Assembly (NCBI GenBank): GCA_036940085.1
Contig: JALLBK010000053.1
Span: 1 to 29,716 of the forward strand
Source: Discostella pseudostelligera
Lineage: Eukaryota; Bacillariophyta; Thalassiosirophyceae; Thalassiosirales; Thalassiosiraceae
Reading direction: 5' to 3'
DNA: 29,716 nucleotides
In this document: positions 1 to 9,417 of the stretch, one piece after another
Layout: every line of letters begins with the position of its first letter
How positions within the stretch are numbered: position 1 is the stretch's first letter
Notes under the pieces: model-generated
Told to the model about the DNA's origin: nothing
The model's input: only the letters and a program-made list of their open reading frames with translations
The model's database searches: none
Translations under genes and position numbers: made by a program

Positions 1-180
1 ATAAGAATCCCATGTAGGGAAAAGATATTTGTTAGATGGGACATAGTAAACTATACGTACGGAGATACAACTATTTAAGGATGATAATCAACTATGTATG
101 TCCCAAATGAACCATATGACAACCTCTGATGTCTTCTGCTTGAGTGCTGCCGTCCACTTGCACTTGCACTTGCACCATAG

Positions 181-264
181 TGATAGGTGATAGGTGATAG
201 GTGATAGGTGATGGGTAATGGGTAATGGGTAATGGGTAATGGGTAATGGGTAATGGGTAATGGG
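181..264. repeat. 7-bp tandem repeat array, twelve copies in two variants
   Basis: Twelve head-to-tail heptamers: four TGATAGG (181-208), one TGATGGG (209-215) and seven TAATGGG (216-264), then degenerate TGAGGG. The two blocks differ by a few substitutions and meet at a hybrid unit, as expected if the array grew by slippage from one ancestor. It lies in a GGT-rich tract that continues to about 370. Confidence 0.95.
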
Positions 265-555
265 TGAGGGTGATGATAAGGATAGGTGAAAGGCGGCAGT
301 AATGGTGGAGGGTGAATGGATGGAGAGAGGTGCTCTGGATGGTATGGTAGGTGCTACGGTGCTACTGGTGTAGTGGATATCTAGAGGGCTAGGGAGGATG
401 CATGATGTTCTATCATGGTAACATCATGGTACCATACATCATAGCACGCTGCCATACTAGCTACAATAGGGTGGATGGGGGGAAATTACGCTCCGATATG
501 GCAGAATTCTGAGTCTTTCCGGAAAATAGGCCGACGGCAATTTCTACTTAGAACT

Positions 556-605
556 GTACTAGAAAGTGACGTCATAGAAGTCCCACGTACGAGTACTAGA
601 AAGTG
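556..605. promoter_or_regulatory. 13-bp direct repeat with a CRE palindrome
   Basis: GTACTAGAAAGTG occurs at 556-568 and 593-605, 37 bases apart. The first copy overlaps a perfect TGACGTCA (567-574), the full CRE/bZIP palindrome. TGACGT-type elements are known CO2/cAMP-responsive sites in diatom carbonic anhydrase promoters; a similar role here is only inference. Confidence 0.5.
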
Positions 606-837
606 GTTTTTCGTAGGAATCAGTACAGAAGTGAATTCCTGATTCCGGACTTATCTTTCATTCCATTTTTGGCGGGAAGATCACCGCTCAAAAACAATGA
701 CGACAGATGACGACGATGACGAAAGGGACGAGCAGAAGAGATGAGAACCACAACATAATATCTACCATAGTGAAATCGGAAGCCCATAAATCAAACCCCG
801 CTCGAGCGGAGCCAAGACAATAGACAAGTACTAGACC

Positions 838-2401
838 ATGGCCAACGCATTGACCTCCTCATCCTCTGGCCCAGTCCTCCGACGCAACAACTTCATCGCT
901 TCTCATCAGCGCCGGAATAGCAATGGAAGCGTCCTACGAATATTCTTTCTCACTCTCATCGCACTCGTCGTCGCCCTATCGGCACTGGCAGTGCATCTAT
1001 CCTTACGAGTGATGACACGTCAATCGTCATCGTCATCATCGTTACATCCTCCTCCTCCTGCTGCTGCAATCTCCTTGGGAGACGACGGAATGCATGAAAA
1101 CACACGTGTCGACACCGGTTCTTCGAGCATCACCCAAGATCGTGTCTACTGCATGATTCCATTCATATGGAACCCCGAAATCTACAATGCCATCATGGAA
1201 ACATGGGGCAAACGTTGCGACACCATCAACTTTCTAGCGGATTCAATTGTTGGGGGACAACTGGAGGGAGATAAAATTCTCGATGATCCAACCAATGGAT
1301 ACAAGCCCTATTATGACTATCCGGAGGGGACTTTCCCAAGCAATGTTGTGTTTATCAACATGACGCGAAGTTGGTTTGATTGTGAGAATGACAGCGATGA
1401 TAAAGGTGGTAAAAGTAGTGAGGTTAAGAAGGTTTGTAGACATATATGGGAGAAAATGTGAGTGTTGGAAGAGAGGAGGTGCAATCGTTTTCATGGCTTT
1501 GCAACTAATGATTGCTGTCCTTTTGTTCCTTCCATTCTTTGTTATCAGGTGGCGATGTGAGTTCCCATTTTATCGTACAGTAGTTTGTTTATTGAATACA
1601 ATTTCCTCACTCCATCGTTCTACTTCGGTCAACACACCGACCAAAACAAAAGCATGGGTTTATGTAGAAGAACATCATTTAGACCAAGCCGAGTGGTTTT
1701 GCAAGGTTGACTACGACACATACTTCTTCCCCGACAATCTCAAATACTTTGTTCGACAAAAGCATTGGAATCCCTACACGGAATATCATTACTTTGGGCA
1801 TTTAATTCAACATCGAACTAGGAAAGATGAACCCATGATTGTCGGTGCCGCAGCATGTTGGAGTCGGAAGACACTGGATGATATTGCTGATGTTTATAGA
1901 ACAATGCCCAAGGGATCCAAACGTGGCGAACGTGGACGATGTGAGGATAGAGCTCATGCCACAGAAGAGGTGACTACGTCGCAATGCTTACGAGAGCATT
2001 TGAATGTTACCGCGTATGCTGCTCGGGATGAAGAATTGAGGGAATACATCACGATTGATGATTACGCACGTGTGTTGACTTGGAACAGAACCGAGCAGGG
2101 TGAATGGTGAGTAGTATTGCACATGGCCTCGCTTCAAATATTCAATATTCTACAGTTCATCGCTCAAAATGTGTTCTGCAGGTGGTTTTGGAGAGGCAAA
2201 CCGCAAGGAGCAGGAGAGATGGAGAATGCAATTGCCATACGACCGATTGGGCTGCACAAATACAAAAAACCTGATCAAATTCGAGAACTGGAGGATACAT
2301 TCTTCGGTCCTGCAGATAGCAAAGTGATTAGCAGACTGAAGCCTGTAGCAAAGACATTTGTCAAAAAAGTCCGTAAAGCCATGGGAGTCGATGAATTATG
2401 A
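838..2401 (+). CDS. C1GALT1/GT31-like glycosyltransferase, type II Golgi membrane protein
   Basis: Likely transfers a hexose to a glycoprotein acceptor in the Golgi, as beta-1,3-galactosyltransferases of family GT31 do. Proposed exons are 838-1457, 1549-1556, 1653-2106 and 2182-2401, giving 433 residues. A short basic N-terminus precedes one membrane segment (about residues 33-58) and a Ser/Pro stem. The catalytic part shows HIWEKMWR, then WVYVEEHHLDQAEWF leading into KVDYDTYFF; DYD is the DxD-type metal/sugar-nucleotide motif. A conserved stretch with GAAACWSRKTL follows. Exon 2 has only 8 bases; skipping its second splice keeps the frame open and adds 32 residues that split the conserved block, so I prefer the microexon. 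The last exon reads WWFWRGKPQGAG and the protein ends VDEL, which may be chance. The acceptor sugar cannot be read from sequence. Confidence 0.82.
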
Positions 2402-2681
2402 ATGTCGCCAGTATGTCGTGATGCACGAACGAGATTGAACAATATACAATACCTGCAGTGCAAAGCTCCTTGTCTGGTGAGACATTGGGTATCCTACTCG
2501 TTTTCCTACTACCTTGAGCTACTGACGAACTCTGGTGGTGGAGGATAACATGCCAGTGATACAAAGGCGATGAGAAATCGATGCTTAGTTCTGTTTTGCA
2601 ATCAGTTCAACCAAGATAACACTATCAAAAAAACAATCAAGTGTCTCAAAAATCTTGCAATGTGAACTTTTAATCTTCCCA

Positions 2682-3614
2682 CTATTGAACAAATCCCCGT
2701 CCATCCCAAGGAATCCATCCATCGTCCATCTCCTGCTCCAGCGTCCCACTATGATTCAACAACTCCACCAATGATCCATCGGCATCGAATAGAAATGCCA
2801 TCTCATACACTTCTCGTCCGACAATACGTTTCGTGGGAGATACTGCCACCCGCAATGATTTGCCGAATTTTTGAATGGATAGAGTATTTAGATCATCTAT
2901 CCATTCTTGCAATTGATATAATGCACATGACGATGAGGAACCTTGACTATCACTGCTTGTATTGTCGTAATCATCGTCGCCGTTATTGTTGTTTGATCGA
3001 GAAGTCATGCATCTAGTCACATCCAACGCAACATGATTCAACCCCAATAGTTCTGGCCGTTCTATTAAATTGATGGCTCGTTTTTGCATCCCCTCGGGTT
3101 CATTGAGCATGTACGATGGAACTTCGATCAATTCAATTCGACACTGTGCAAAATTACTGTTGGATTGTGATGATTGTTCGTTATTCGAATTGAGGCCGCT
3201 GCTATCATGTATCAACCAAGCCACCCGTGCAGGACCTGATACGAATTTCGATTCTACTTGAAATCCAAGGAGAGAATAAAAGTTGATGGCATTGGTGATA
3301 TTGCGTGTTTTAAGTGCGGCATGATGATGTAAGATATGAGCAGTTGTGAATTGTTGACTTATTGCCGAAGTGGATTTGTTGATGCTCGTACTCTCATCAC
3401 TGTCCGAAGAAGAAGACGATGATGATATTGCGGTGCACCGTTGTCGTCCGATATTCAAACGATGTTCTCTTCTACTTCGCACATATTGGGAGGGTGCCTT
3501 CGTCAGTGTGACGGAAGATGAAAATGCTTGCACAAACAGTGATGAGCGCGTACGATGAAACCGCAACAAGGTCACGACGCTTGAATACAGTAGGATCAAA
3601 TGAGTGGCACGCAT
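2682..3614 (-). CDS. VOC/glyoxalase-fold protein, probably plastid-targeted
   Basis: A single-exon protein of 310 residues, with the start chosen at the ATG at 3614; an upstream in-frame extension to 3863 is Arg/His-rich and lacks a signal peptide. From that start there is a hydrophobic signal peptide (residues 5-30) ending VQA then Phe31, which matches the diatom ASAF-type plastid presequence (signal cleavage followed by Phe). A Ser-rich stretch (65-90) leads to the VOC fold: HHHAALKTRNITNAINFYSLLGF (around 97-118), then RIELIEVPSY (159-168), LNHVALDV (192-199) and a final strand with LFDADGSLVELL (275-286). His98, Glu162, His194 and Glu284 are candidate metal ligands. An Asn/Asp/Ser insert (202-230) lies between strands. 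It may be lactoylglutathione lyase-like or another VOC enzyme. It diverges from the PFK gene and converges on the GT31-like gene. Confidence 0.78.
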   Translation of the reverse strand: MRATHLILLYSSVVTLLRFHRTRSSLFVQAFSSSVTLTKAPSQYVRSRREHRLNIGRQRCTAISSSSSSSDSDESTSINKSTSAISQQFTTAHILHHHAALKTRNITNAINFYSLLGFQVESKFVSGPARVAWLIHDSSGLNSNNEQSSQSNSNFAQCRIELIEVPSYMLNEPEGMQKRAINLIERPELLGLNHVALDVTRCMTSRSNNNNGDDDYDNTSSDSQGSSSSCALYQLQEWIDDLNTLSIQKFGKSLRVAVSPTKRIVGREVYEMAFLFDADGSLVELLNHSGTLEQEMDDGWIPWDGRGFVQ

Positions 3615-4009
3615 CGTCAACGAGGATGTTGAGCTATTGAGTGGTTCTTCGCCATGTTGATGGTGAGGGTGAGCGTGCTTTGTGCTTCTAATTCTTGCTC
3701 TGCTTTCGTACTTTTGCTTGCTTGCTGCTTGTTCCGAGTGGTCTGTCCGCTGTTTGTACGTATCTCGTACATAGGTAGATATCATATCTTTCTCTCTTTC
3801 GCACAAGCGAAAAAGAGATCTTTGATCTTTGGATCTTTCGTCGGTCGCTCCACCGCCACCCATCGCGATCTTTGCGTTCCACCGTCACAAACTATGGCTA
3901 TGGCGGATGAGGCCATCGCAAAATCAATGACATAAAAGGCCTTGACCTCCTCTTGATCTTGATATCTCTTAAATTCATCCAATAAGATCTCTCTATCACC
4001 GCTACTACC
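3615..4009. promoter_or_regulatory. Divergent promoter between VOC gene and phosphofructokinase
   Basis: 395 bases between two divergent ATGs. No gene is visible. Three close GATCTTT units lie at 3817, 3824 and 3832; the last reads GATCTTTCGTCGGTC (3832-3846) and matches a duplicated motif in the divergent promoter at 10061 and 10098. The tract 3950-4009 is pyrimidine-rich ahead of the PFK start. Confidence 0.5.
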
Positions 4010-5613
4010 ATGTCGTCCCCTCCTCAACAAATGAACGTCGCCATGATGACATCGGGCGGGTTGGCTCCCTGCCTCTCGTCCTCGGTCGCCTACCTCATTG
4101 AATTTTGGTCGGCGGCACTCAAGGCCGGTACCATCTCCGGCCTTACCATTCGCATGTACGTCGATGGTTACAAGGGTGTATTGACGGGGGATTCGATGGT
4201 GTTGGATCCGGCATTGTATGATGAGTGCACCTGTTTGCATGATTTGGGGGGTAGTCCGATTGGTAATTCTCGTGTCAAGGTGAGCCAACAATCAACAACT
4301 TGTGTTGTTGTTGCTGTTGGTATACAGATATCAATATCAGTTGCAGCGTTCGGCCTCATCTTAACAACCTTGTCTCGTATCTCTCGTCGGGAATAAATAA
4401 ACAGCTCACCAACGTCAAAGATTGCATGGCACGAGGATTTGTGAAAGAGGGCGAGACTCCATTGGAAGTTGCCGCCCAGCAGCTCATCAAAGATGGCATC
4501 AATGTGAGTTTGTTTTGGAATTCCAGATATTATTGTGTTCTTATTGAATTCCCCTCGAAGGTTCTCATCAAACCATGGTTCTCCTCTATCGGCATTTTCC
4601 TCCTGCGATCACAATTTCATCCCATTTCAGGTCCTACACACCATCGGTGGAGATGATACCAACACTCAGGCCGCCGAGCTCTCCAAATACATTCTCGAAC
4701 AACATGGCGGGAAGGTCGTGGTCATTGGAATGCCCAAAACCATTGACAATGATGTCTATCCCATCGTTCAAACCTTTGGTGCGGATACTGCCGCCGAACA
4801 GGGATCCAAGTTCTTCACGAATGTTGTGTCGGAATCCTCTGCCAATCCACGTATGCTCATCATTCATGAGGTTATGGGACGTGATTCTGGTTACGTGAGT
4901 GTGTGCTGTTTGCAATTCAATTACTATACAGGCTGTTGATGTTGTATTCTAAAAACTTTGACTTGTTTGTTGTTTCTCTATCTCATTTGTTGGTTCATTG
5001 GGCACAGCTGACTGCCGCCACGGCACGCAAATATCGGGAGACACTCAAGTCCATGAAATTCGTCTCTGGACCTGGATTTACATCGTCATTCCAAACTCGT
5101 GATATTCATGCCGTATGGATCCCCGAACTCCATATTGATATTGCCTCCGAGGGAGAACGTTTGAAGCAAGTCATGGACACCCATGGCTGTGTCAATGTTT
5201 TCTTGAGTGAGGGCGCTGGCGTCAAAGATATTGTTGCCGAAATGGAAAAGAATGGAGAGGAGGTACCTCGTGATGCCTTTGGCCATGTTAGCCTTGCCAA
5301 GATCAATCCAGGTGTGTACTTCTCAAAGCGATTGGCTACGATGGTTCAGGCGGAGAAGACATTGGTCCAGAAGTCTGGATACTTTGCCCGTTCGGCGGCA
5401 TCGAATGACTTTGATAGGAAGTTGATTAAAGATTGTGCTGAAAAGGGAGTGGAAAGTGCGATTGCTGGTGTATCGGGTTGTATGGGACAGGATGAGGATA
5501 TGGAGGGTACGCCAATTCGTGCAATTGAGTTTGAGAGGGTGAAGGGCGGCAAGCCTTTCAATAAGGATGCGGAGTGGTTCCATGAGTTGTTGAAGGAGAT
5601 TGGACAGGCTTGA
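4010..5613 (+). CDS. PFP: 6-phosphofructokinase, pyrophosphate-type active site
   Basis: Phosphorylates fructose 6-phosphate at C1 in upper glycolysis. Exons are 4010-4279, 4405-4503, 4631-4894 and 5008-5613, all phase 0 with GTGAGN donors and AG acceptors; the product has 412 residues. Motifs in order: TSGGLAPCLSS near the N-terminus (14-24), GGDDTNT (129-135), PKTIDND (158-164), MGRDSGYLTAATA (205-217). In this superfamily Asp after GGD and Lys in PKTIDND mark PPi-dependent enzymes, while ATP enzymes have Gly at both places, so PPi is the predicted phosphoryl donor and the reaction would be reversible. No signal or transit peptide is seen, so a cytosolic site is inferred. The single-domain length is close to microbial PFP, shorter than plant PFP subunits. 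Confidence 0.93.
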
Positions 5614-6115
5614 TAACATTTCTCTCTGTATATGCATTGGGAAGAGAGAGTGATATATTTGTGTACCGCAATGCGATGCTATGTGATAGAGGAGAAGAGG
5701 CATGGGTGGTTATTTTTTGTTTGCCATGATTCAACTTGCAGAGTATCATCGAATTGCTCGTCGTGACAGAATTTTAGAAAAGCAGATGTAAGATAATGTG
5801 CTTCTTAATTCTGCATTTGATCTTGAAACCTGTGTGTATTCTCCTCCTAATTGATGAATATCTTGATTGATTGACAGCAGGAACACCTCGCTCAGGATAT
5901 CTCTTTCCCTCCATTCTCCGTAAACCTCCATTGTACCCCAGCAATTCCACGTGGAAGACGAGACCGAAGCTCCCACCAAGAGCAAAGAGCCACGTAATAC
6001 TCCCGCACTATCAACGAATTGACAATTGACGAATGGTAGATGGTCGCTATCTAATGGTAGACAATCTAGAGAGGTAGTTGTTCAGGAAGAAGAAGAAATC
6101 AGCGTTGGATGGAGG
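5614..6115. other. Downstream of PFK, no supported gene
   Basis: About 500 bases with only weak open frames on both strands, none with a recognisable domain. It presumably holds the PFK 3'UTR and any promoter of the tentative gene at 6116. A CCACGTGG palindrome (G-box-like) sits at about 5949-5956. Confidence 0.4.
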
Positions 6116-6717
6116 ATGGAAAATGGAATGAATTTCGTCTTCAAAGTTCAAAGTGGGCATGTATCATCTGATTCAAGGCCCTGCATTGTTTATTGTTTCA
6201 ATCATATTTTGACGATACTTAAAATGGGAATGGTGAAGCCTACTCGATCCTTCACTGAGACCGACAATGCCATTGCTCTATGCCGGTCAATGTTTTCATC
6301 GTTAAAGTTGAATATGTCTATCGGCGGATCAAAGTCGAAGAATGCCCACTTCCATAACCATTTCGTGGCCTCAATGCGCCTTGTAGACGTGAGTCAACAT
6401 GAAATATGAACAAGATCTTACCATATTGTGCCATAGATACGCTCTTCCAAAACCATTCATCATTCTTTCGACTTCGCTCGTAATTGCAGAGCTTGCACCT
6501 GAAGCCGAAATCAGTCGAAGCAAAAGCAACCTTGAAAAGATCTCGAACTTCTCCGAAACTTTCAGATGCGAATCGTAGATGGGAAGAAGCCATGCAAATG
6601 CAAAGAATACAAGAGGCCGCTCCTAGTGGAATTGTTGCGTGGGAAGATGATGCGGATATAGACTTACTCGCGGCGATCGTCAAGGCAGATTGTGTTGTAC
6701 ACAATGTTGAAATGTAG
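6116..6717 (+). CDS. Tentative two-exon gene, unknown function
   Basis: Not recognised. The model is 6116-6388 joined to 6490-6717 (166 residues), with a GTGAGT donor, a TTGCAG acceptor and a 101-base intron, phase 0 on both sides. The start is the first in-frame ATG after a run of acidic codons; the frame is open further upstream. The second half is charged and helical-looking (RRWEEAMQMQRIQEAAP, then WEDDADIDLLAAIVKAD), which reads like protein rather than noise. Support is only the intron signals and the composition. An overlapping minus-strand open frame (6318-6728) looks less protein-like. This gene would break the otherwise alternating strand order and overlap the tentative minus-strand gene by 38 bases. 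Confidence 0.35.
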
Positions 6718-7432
6718 CAGAAACCCAATTTGTTGTCGTATTGATTGAATCAATCGGCTGCATTGGATAAATAGCGTAACCCCGATAGCAAATTGTAAAG
6801 ATTACCCAATACATAACCCAACATCTATCAACTCGTACATCTGATGCCAAGGGACCCGGTCCAGATTTTCCCAATCGTATCCTACATTCAGTGACCCAAC
6901 AGCTACCCTCACCACTAGCAACACCTTTGATTCCATCGGTCCATTTTATTATAATGCCCAATGTTGGATCGACAGGTGCACGTATGGATGGGATTGACTG
7001 TGTGATTCGAATCACTTGTCCATCGGCGACGATGATGCGTGGAGTTGTTATTCTTTACGTTGATATTCAGAAATGATTTGGATGCCGGCGATAGAGTTGA
7101 TATAGACGTCCCAAGTACAAAATTCGACCGTTCCATCATCACCATGAGACGAGTGTATTGTCATTTCTGATAGGTTACAGACCAATCCATCTTTCCTTTT
7201 GTTGCTGTTGTGGTTGTGGTTGTTACTGCTTCTATCGCCTCCACCATTCATCGACCAGTGTGAATTGATTCGTAGTTCCCCGATTTGTGGAGGCGAGTCT
7301 TCTCAACAAATATGGCCGAATTATCAATTATCTGCTTCATCTGGATAGTGCACCATTGGAAAGGGTCTTCATTCCATACCAGAGCGATGCGGCCGAGATC
7401 CATAGTGCAATTATTGAAAAATGGCCTCGCAT
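6680..7432 (-). CDS. Tentative minus-strand gene with signal-like N-terminus, or a decayed gene
   Basis: Not recognised. Three minus-strand open pieces can be joined: 7354-7432, 7059-7298 and 6680-7014 (217 residues). The first piece is hydrophobic and signal-like (starts MRGHFSIIALWISAASLWYG), the second contains PPQIGELRINSHWSM, an Asn/His-rich insert and FCTWDVYINSIAGIQ, and the third IPSIRAPVDPTLGIIIKWTDG. All junctions keep phase, but the implied introns are only 55 and 44 bases with weak signals, so a pseudogene with frameshifts is just as possible. The pieces look more protein-like than the plus strand at the same place. If real, it diverges from the RING gene at 7823. Confidence 0.28.
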
Positions 7433-7822
7433 CCATGTGGCAGTGGCATGGATATTCGATCGAGAGAGATCAAGAGGCGAGAGGCTAGAGGCTAGAGAGG
7501 AGTACAACTTTCACGTATCCTTGAGTTCTCGAGTTCCCGCCATATCTTTTGATGTTCCCGCCATATCTCTCTCATCTCCTTCCCCGCTATTTTCACGACC
7601 TCCCACTCTTGGTTCTCTGTCTCTGCACTCTGCATCAGCATCAACCAACCATGATGTTGGAATGACCATAGACTTCTAGTTCTAGTGCAGATTGTGTTTA
7701 CTCCATTTGATTGCGTATGCAGTGCTTCTGAGATAGAGCTTGGTGCATTGCAGTTGTTTGGGATTGGGCTTGGAATCGTCGTCGTGTGACACCAACAACA
7801 TCCCATCACTTGCAACGTCAAT
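7433..7822. promoter_or_regulatory. Upstream region of RING-H2 gene with duplicated E2F-like box
   Basis: 390 bases without a supported gene. A 15-base direct repeat GTTCCCGCCATATCT occurs at 7533-7547 and 7554-7568; each copy holds TTCCCGCC, the reverse complement of the GGCGGGAA core of E2F sites, 21 bases (two helical turns) apart. The tract 7560-7630 is pyrimidine-rich. Confidence 0.5.
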
Positions 7823-9090
7823 ATGTCATCTCCGACACTCAATCTCAATTCTCCGGCACCGGCAGCGTCACCGTCAACATTATCATCTCCACCGACATCT
7901 TTTTCGCACTCTTCGTCGCCTACTTCTGCATTGATCCTATGGTACTGCATCGCGATATCGTGCTTAATCGTTACTGTCCTTTGGGCACGCTACTATCGCA
8001 TGAGACAGAAACGACGTCAACATGTGTTGGAATTGGCAAGGGTTATCATGATAAATAATAGCAGGGTGGCAGAAGATGATGTCGAACGGGGAAGGCGAGT
8101 GAACATTGAACACAACAACTTCATGGCAGTGGTAGTAGAGAATAGTGGTAACGGGCATTGTTTGGACCGGATGATGCCGACGATATTTTCTCTTCCGCAA
8201 GATCAGCACTGGCATTGTCGGCGGCGGCGGCGAGTATTGTTAGTAGCAACAACAGTAGAAGTAGTTGGTGGCGACAGAATCGGCGTCGCAATATCGAAGG
8301 CATGGAGGCAAGTGTGCGTGCGGCACATCAGATATTGGACAGGTTAGAGACTGAGCATCGAAGACGGAAGAAGGAGAAATACATAAAGTTAGTGCGTGCA
8401 CTCGAGTGTACCTCGATGATTGTACAGGAATGTCAATTGATTCATGATGACGATATAGATGACAACATGCCACGTGAAGATGATAATTGCATAACTCATT
8501 CTGAAGACATAGTGGCTCTCGATCAGGAAGATGGCAATGATAACGATGGACAACTTTACGATGGGGATGGGCGAGGACCAGGACTTGAATCGGATCGGGA
8601 GAAATCGACCACCAGTGGAGTACCAGCTCCCACCACACCAGCATCACTGTCTTCATTGCTCATTACGAATGATTCAAACAATACACATCGAGTAATTGCA
8701 GAGCATGCTTCTGTGGATGATAGAGACGAGAACAACCATACCGTCTTGTGCATACCCCTCGGTGCACGCTTTCCCCAACATGCAACAATATCTACTCCTA
8801 GCACCATTACTCCCCCCACCAATGTCACAAAATCAAACATCCATAGAAATGTTTCATCCACCTGTGCCATATGCCTTGTAAACTATCAACCGGGAAATTA
8901 TGTATCGTGGTCGTCGAATGAGGAATGTAGACATGTCTTTCATCGCGATTGTATATTATTGTGGCTCTTGAAGAAGAACGGCACTGGTGGTGGCATCGTC
9001 GGCAATGGTAATCATAATGAACGACGGCATTTGTGCCCATGTTGTCGAAGGGAGTTTGTTCCGGATTGGGACGTAAATCCAGCGCCGTAA
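7823..9090 (+). CDS. Membrane-anchored RING-H2 protein, likely E3 ubiquitin ligase
   Basis: Predicted to bring a ubiquitin-charged E2 to membrane-proximal substrates. Model: 7823-8147 joined to 8207-9090, 402 residues. The start ATG at 7823 opens a Ser/Pro-rich N-terminus followed by one membrane segment (about residues 35-56) and a basic stop-transfer stretch. The intron is short (59 bases, GTAACG donor, GATCAG acceptor, phase 1) and is required because the upstream frame and the RING frame differ. A basic helical region and long Asp/Asn-rich linker lead to the C-terminal RING-H2 (from residue 328): CAIC, then CRHVFHRDC, then CPCC. The stretch between the metal-binding halves carries a Gly/Asn insert, longer than usual. 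The layout (N-terminal membrane span, C-terminal RING-H2) resembles plant ATL-type E3s, without proof of orthology. Confidence 0.8.
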
Positions 9091-9417
9091 GAACCATGGT
9101 GAAGTCGCCAACACACTACAATACCAGAAATTATTCTATCACGAGTGAACATGAAGAAGAAGATGGTGTTAGCTAAAACACTCATTGGAAACAACACCTT
9201 CACAAAAGACAATAGCGAGGCAGTTAAATTAATCTCGTTCGGGTCTGCTTATTCCCTTCCAAATCTAATCTCATTGTCTCTCCCTTTGGTCATCGCAATT
9301 AATGTAACTGAGCATTTTTTTCCGTAATGAGCTCGAATATAATATATGCGCTACTTCCTTGCTTTCATTATGCAACATGTTCTCGACATATCTCTCCCAC
9401 ACCAACACAAACTTGTC
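9091..9417. other. Convergent 3' region, nothing supported
   Basis: 327 bases between the stop of the RING-H2 gene and the stop of the minus-strand gene at 9418. It contains AT-rich tracts around 9225-9360 that could hold polyadenylation signals for both genes. No open frame with protein character was found. Confidence 0.4.

Larger units (their letters stand above)
1..837. promoter_or_regulatory. Upstream region of the GT31-like gene, repeat-rich, no gene seen
   Basis: No convincing coding region is visible here. The region holds three copies of a CACTTG hexamer (155-172), a heptamer array (181-264), a short inverted repeat (about 400-425: ATGATGTT, 10-base loop, AACATCAT), a 13-base direct repeat GTACTAGAAAGTG at 556-568 and 593-605, a perfect CRE palindrome TGACGTCA at 567-574, and an E2F-like box TTTTTGGCGGGAA at 666-678, about 160 bases before the ATG at 838. 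The sites at 556-678 are the most likely promoter elements; factor binding is inferred from motif shape only. Confidence 0.5.

Noticed and set aside
2390..2401. VDEL end of the GT31-like protein as ER retrieval signal
   Set aside because: GT31 enzymes act in the Golgi as type II proteins, and VDEL is a poor retrieval signal; probably coincidence.
6318..6728. Minus-strand open frame of 136 codons
   Set aside because: Cys/Ser/His-rich mirror of the plus-strand model at 6116-6717, without domain pattern.
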